From: Chrysomallon squamiferum
Lineage: Eukaryota > Mollusca > Gastropoda > Neomphalida > Peltospiridae
NCBI GenBank assembly: GCA_012295275.1
Contig: CM022673.1
Location: 11,388,288 to 11,450,287, forward strand
Direction: 5' to 3'
DNA: 62,000 nt
Shown here: piece after piece, positions 61,262 through 62,000 of the stretch
Layout: each line of letters opens with the position of its first letter
How positions within the stretch are numbered: position 1 is the stretch's first letter
Program-made: the position numbers and the translations under genes
The notes under the pieces: model-generated
Databases searched by the model: none
What the model was told of the DNA's origin: nothing
The model's input: the letters and a program-made list of their open reading frames with translations, nothing else

Positions 61262-61905
61262 TCCTTACGTTGCAAGTCCTAGTTTGAAATTAAAAAATAA
61301 AGTTCCAGTAACATTATTTCAGATTACACAATTATATAAATAAAGAATAAAATATATAATTTCATATAATTATAAAAATCTACAATAAAACTCCTCGGTA
61401 CACAATCGCATTTTATACATCGAAATCGAAGTTTAAATGGAAAACAGATTCAAGTCTCGTGCATATGAAAACGTAGCAGTTTTCAGTTTACTGTCTGTAT
61501 GTATCCATATATGCACATATCTGTCATCTGTCTACCTGTGGTTAAAAACGCTGACTTGTTAGAAATGAAATAAGCGAAGTAAAGAAAACATCAAAATATT
61601 AAAATTTTACGGGAAATGTCTGTCTGTCCGTCTGTATATATATATATATATATGAGATGGCGTGTATAACTATCTCTGTATGTGTGTGTGCGCTTTTCAT
61701 TCTTAATAAAGAATCCGAAATACTTGCAAAGCAACACTTTTAAAAAAGCAGTTAATCACTCTATTTTGTTCAACTGGTTTTAAAAAATAAAAGATAAACA
61801 AAAAAGATAAAAAAGAGATAGAGAGAGTTATTAATAACAATAAAAAGTCGACCACTTTTCCGCGGTATTAACTTTTATTTTGCATGTTTTCACGCTACAT
61901 TTAAT
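61262..61905 (-). repeat. Long inverted repeat, right arm
   Basis: Reverse complement of 33,867-34,440 with scattered substitutions and microsatellite differences, such as a TA tract near 61,636 and a GTCTGTCTGTCCGTC tract. On the minus strand it runs in the sense of the lectin intron. Neither the signal-peptide exon nor the lectin-domain exon of that gene follows it inside the window. Confidence 0.85.
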
Positions 61906-62000
61906 ATATATATATATATATATATAAATGGACCAAATTAGTTTAATTTTGTGAAATACTTAAACTAGTTAAAAACAGAAAGAAATTGTTTATTTTCCAT

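Overview
The window looks like a stretch of an AT-rich, intron-rich animal nuclear genome. Exons are short and bounded by GT/AG sites. Introns are loaded with TA, CA/GT, GTAT, CT, TTA and CTTTA microsatellites and long homopolymers, and fossil Tc1-like, LINE and MITE sequences are scattered through it. This texture suits a mollusc, perhaps a coleoid cephalopod; that placement is inference, and no phylogenetic test was possible. Most apparent open frames in the window are translated microsatellites.

Layout. 1-15,000: no supported coding gene; simple repeats, a degenerate CTGT/ACAGGTGA tandem array near 10.9-12.5 kb, and two GC-richer patches that could be promoters. 15,026-27,713 (+): an intact 8-exon CDC50/TMEM30 gene (370 aa), the beta subunit of P4-ATPase lipid flippases, with a dead Tc1-like transposase on the opposite strand inside its last intron. 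31,777-32,027: a MITE inserted in a CA tract. 32,559-35,730 (+): a 3-exon gene for a small type I membrane protein with one C-type lectin-like domain (211 aa). 36,800-40,190: a mutated non-LTR retrotransposon (endonuclease, RT and RNase H remnants), a second MITE copy and a minus-strand LINE 3' fragment.

41,892-61,200 is the most unusual part. Four perfect-length 76-bp tandem repeats, each carrying a 16-bp palindrome, end just before the start codon of a 14-exon gene for a divergent protein kinase (42,200-49,484, 569 aa). Its N-terminal exons are internally duplicated. A second set of seven exons (55,106-59,343) encodes another full kinase domain and C-terminal tail with the same exon lengths and phases, but no 5' exons of its own are visible. 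The last three exons and an intron are almost identical between the copies while upstream parts differ, which suggests gene conversion. Further fragments of the 3' flank show the array once had more units. The second unit may be a 5'-truncated copy, or an alternative kinase cassette spliced to the upstream N-terminal exons.

A ~570-640 bp inverted repeat links the lectin intron (33,867-34,440) to the end of the window (61,262-61,905), so it brackets the kinase array. Exon structures were read by eye from reading-frame continuity and splice signals; no transcript evidence was available.
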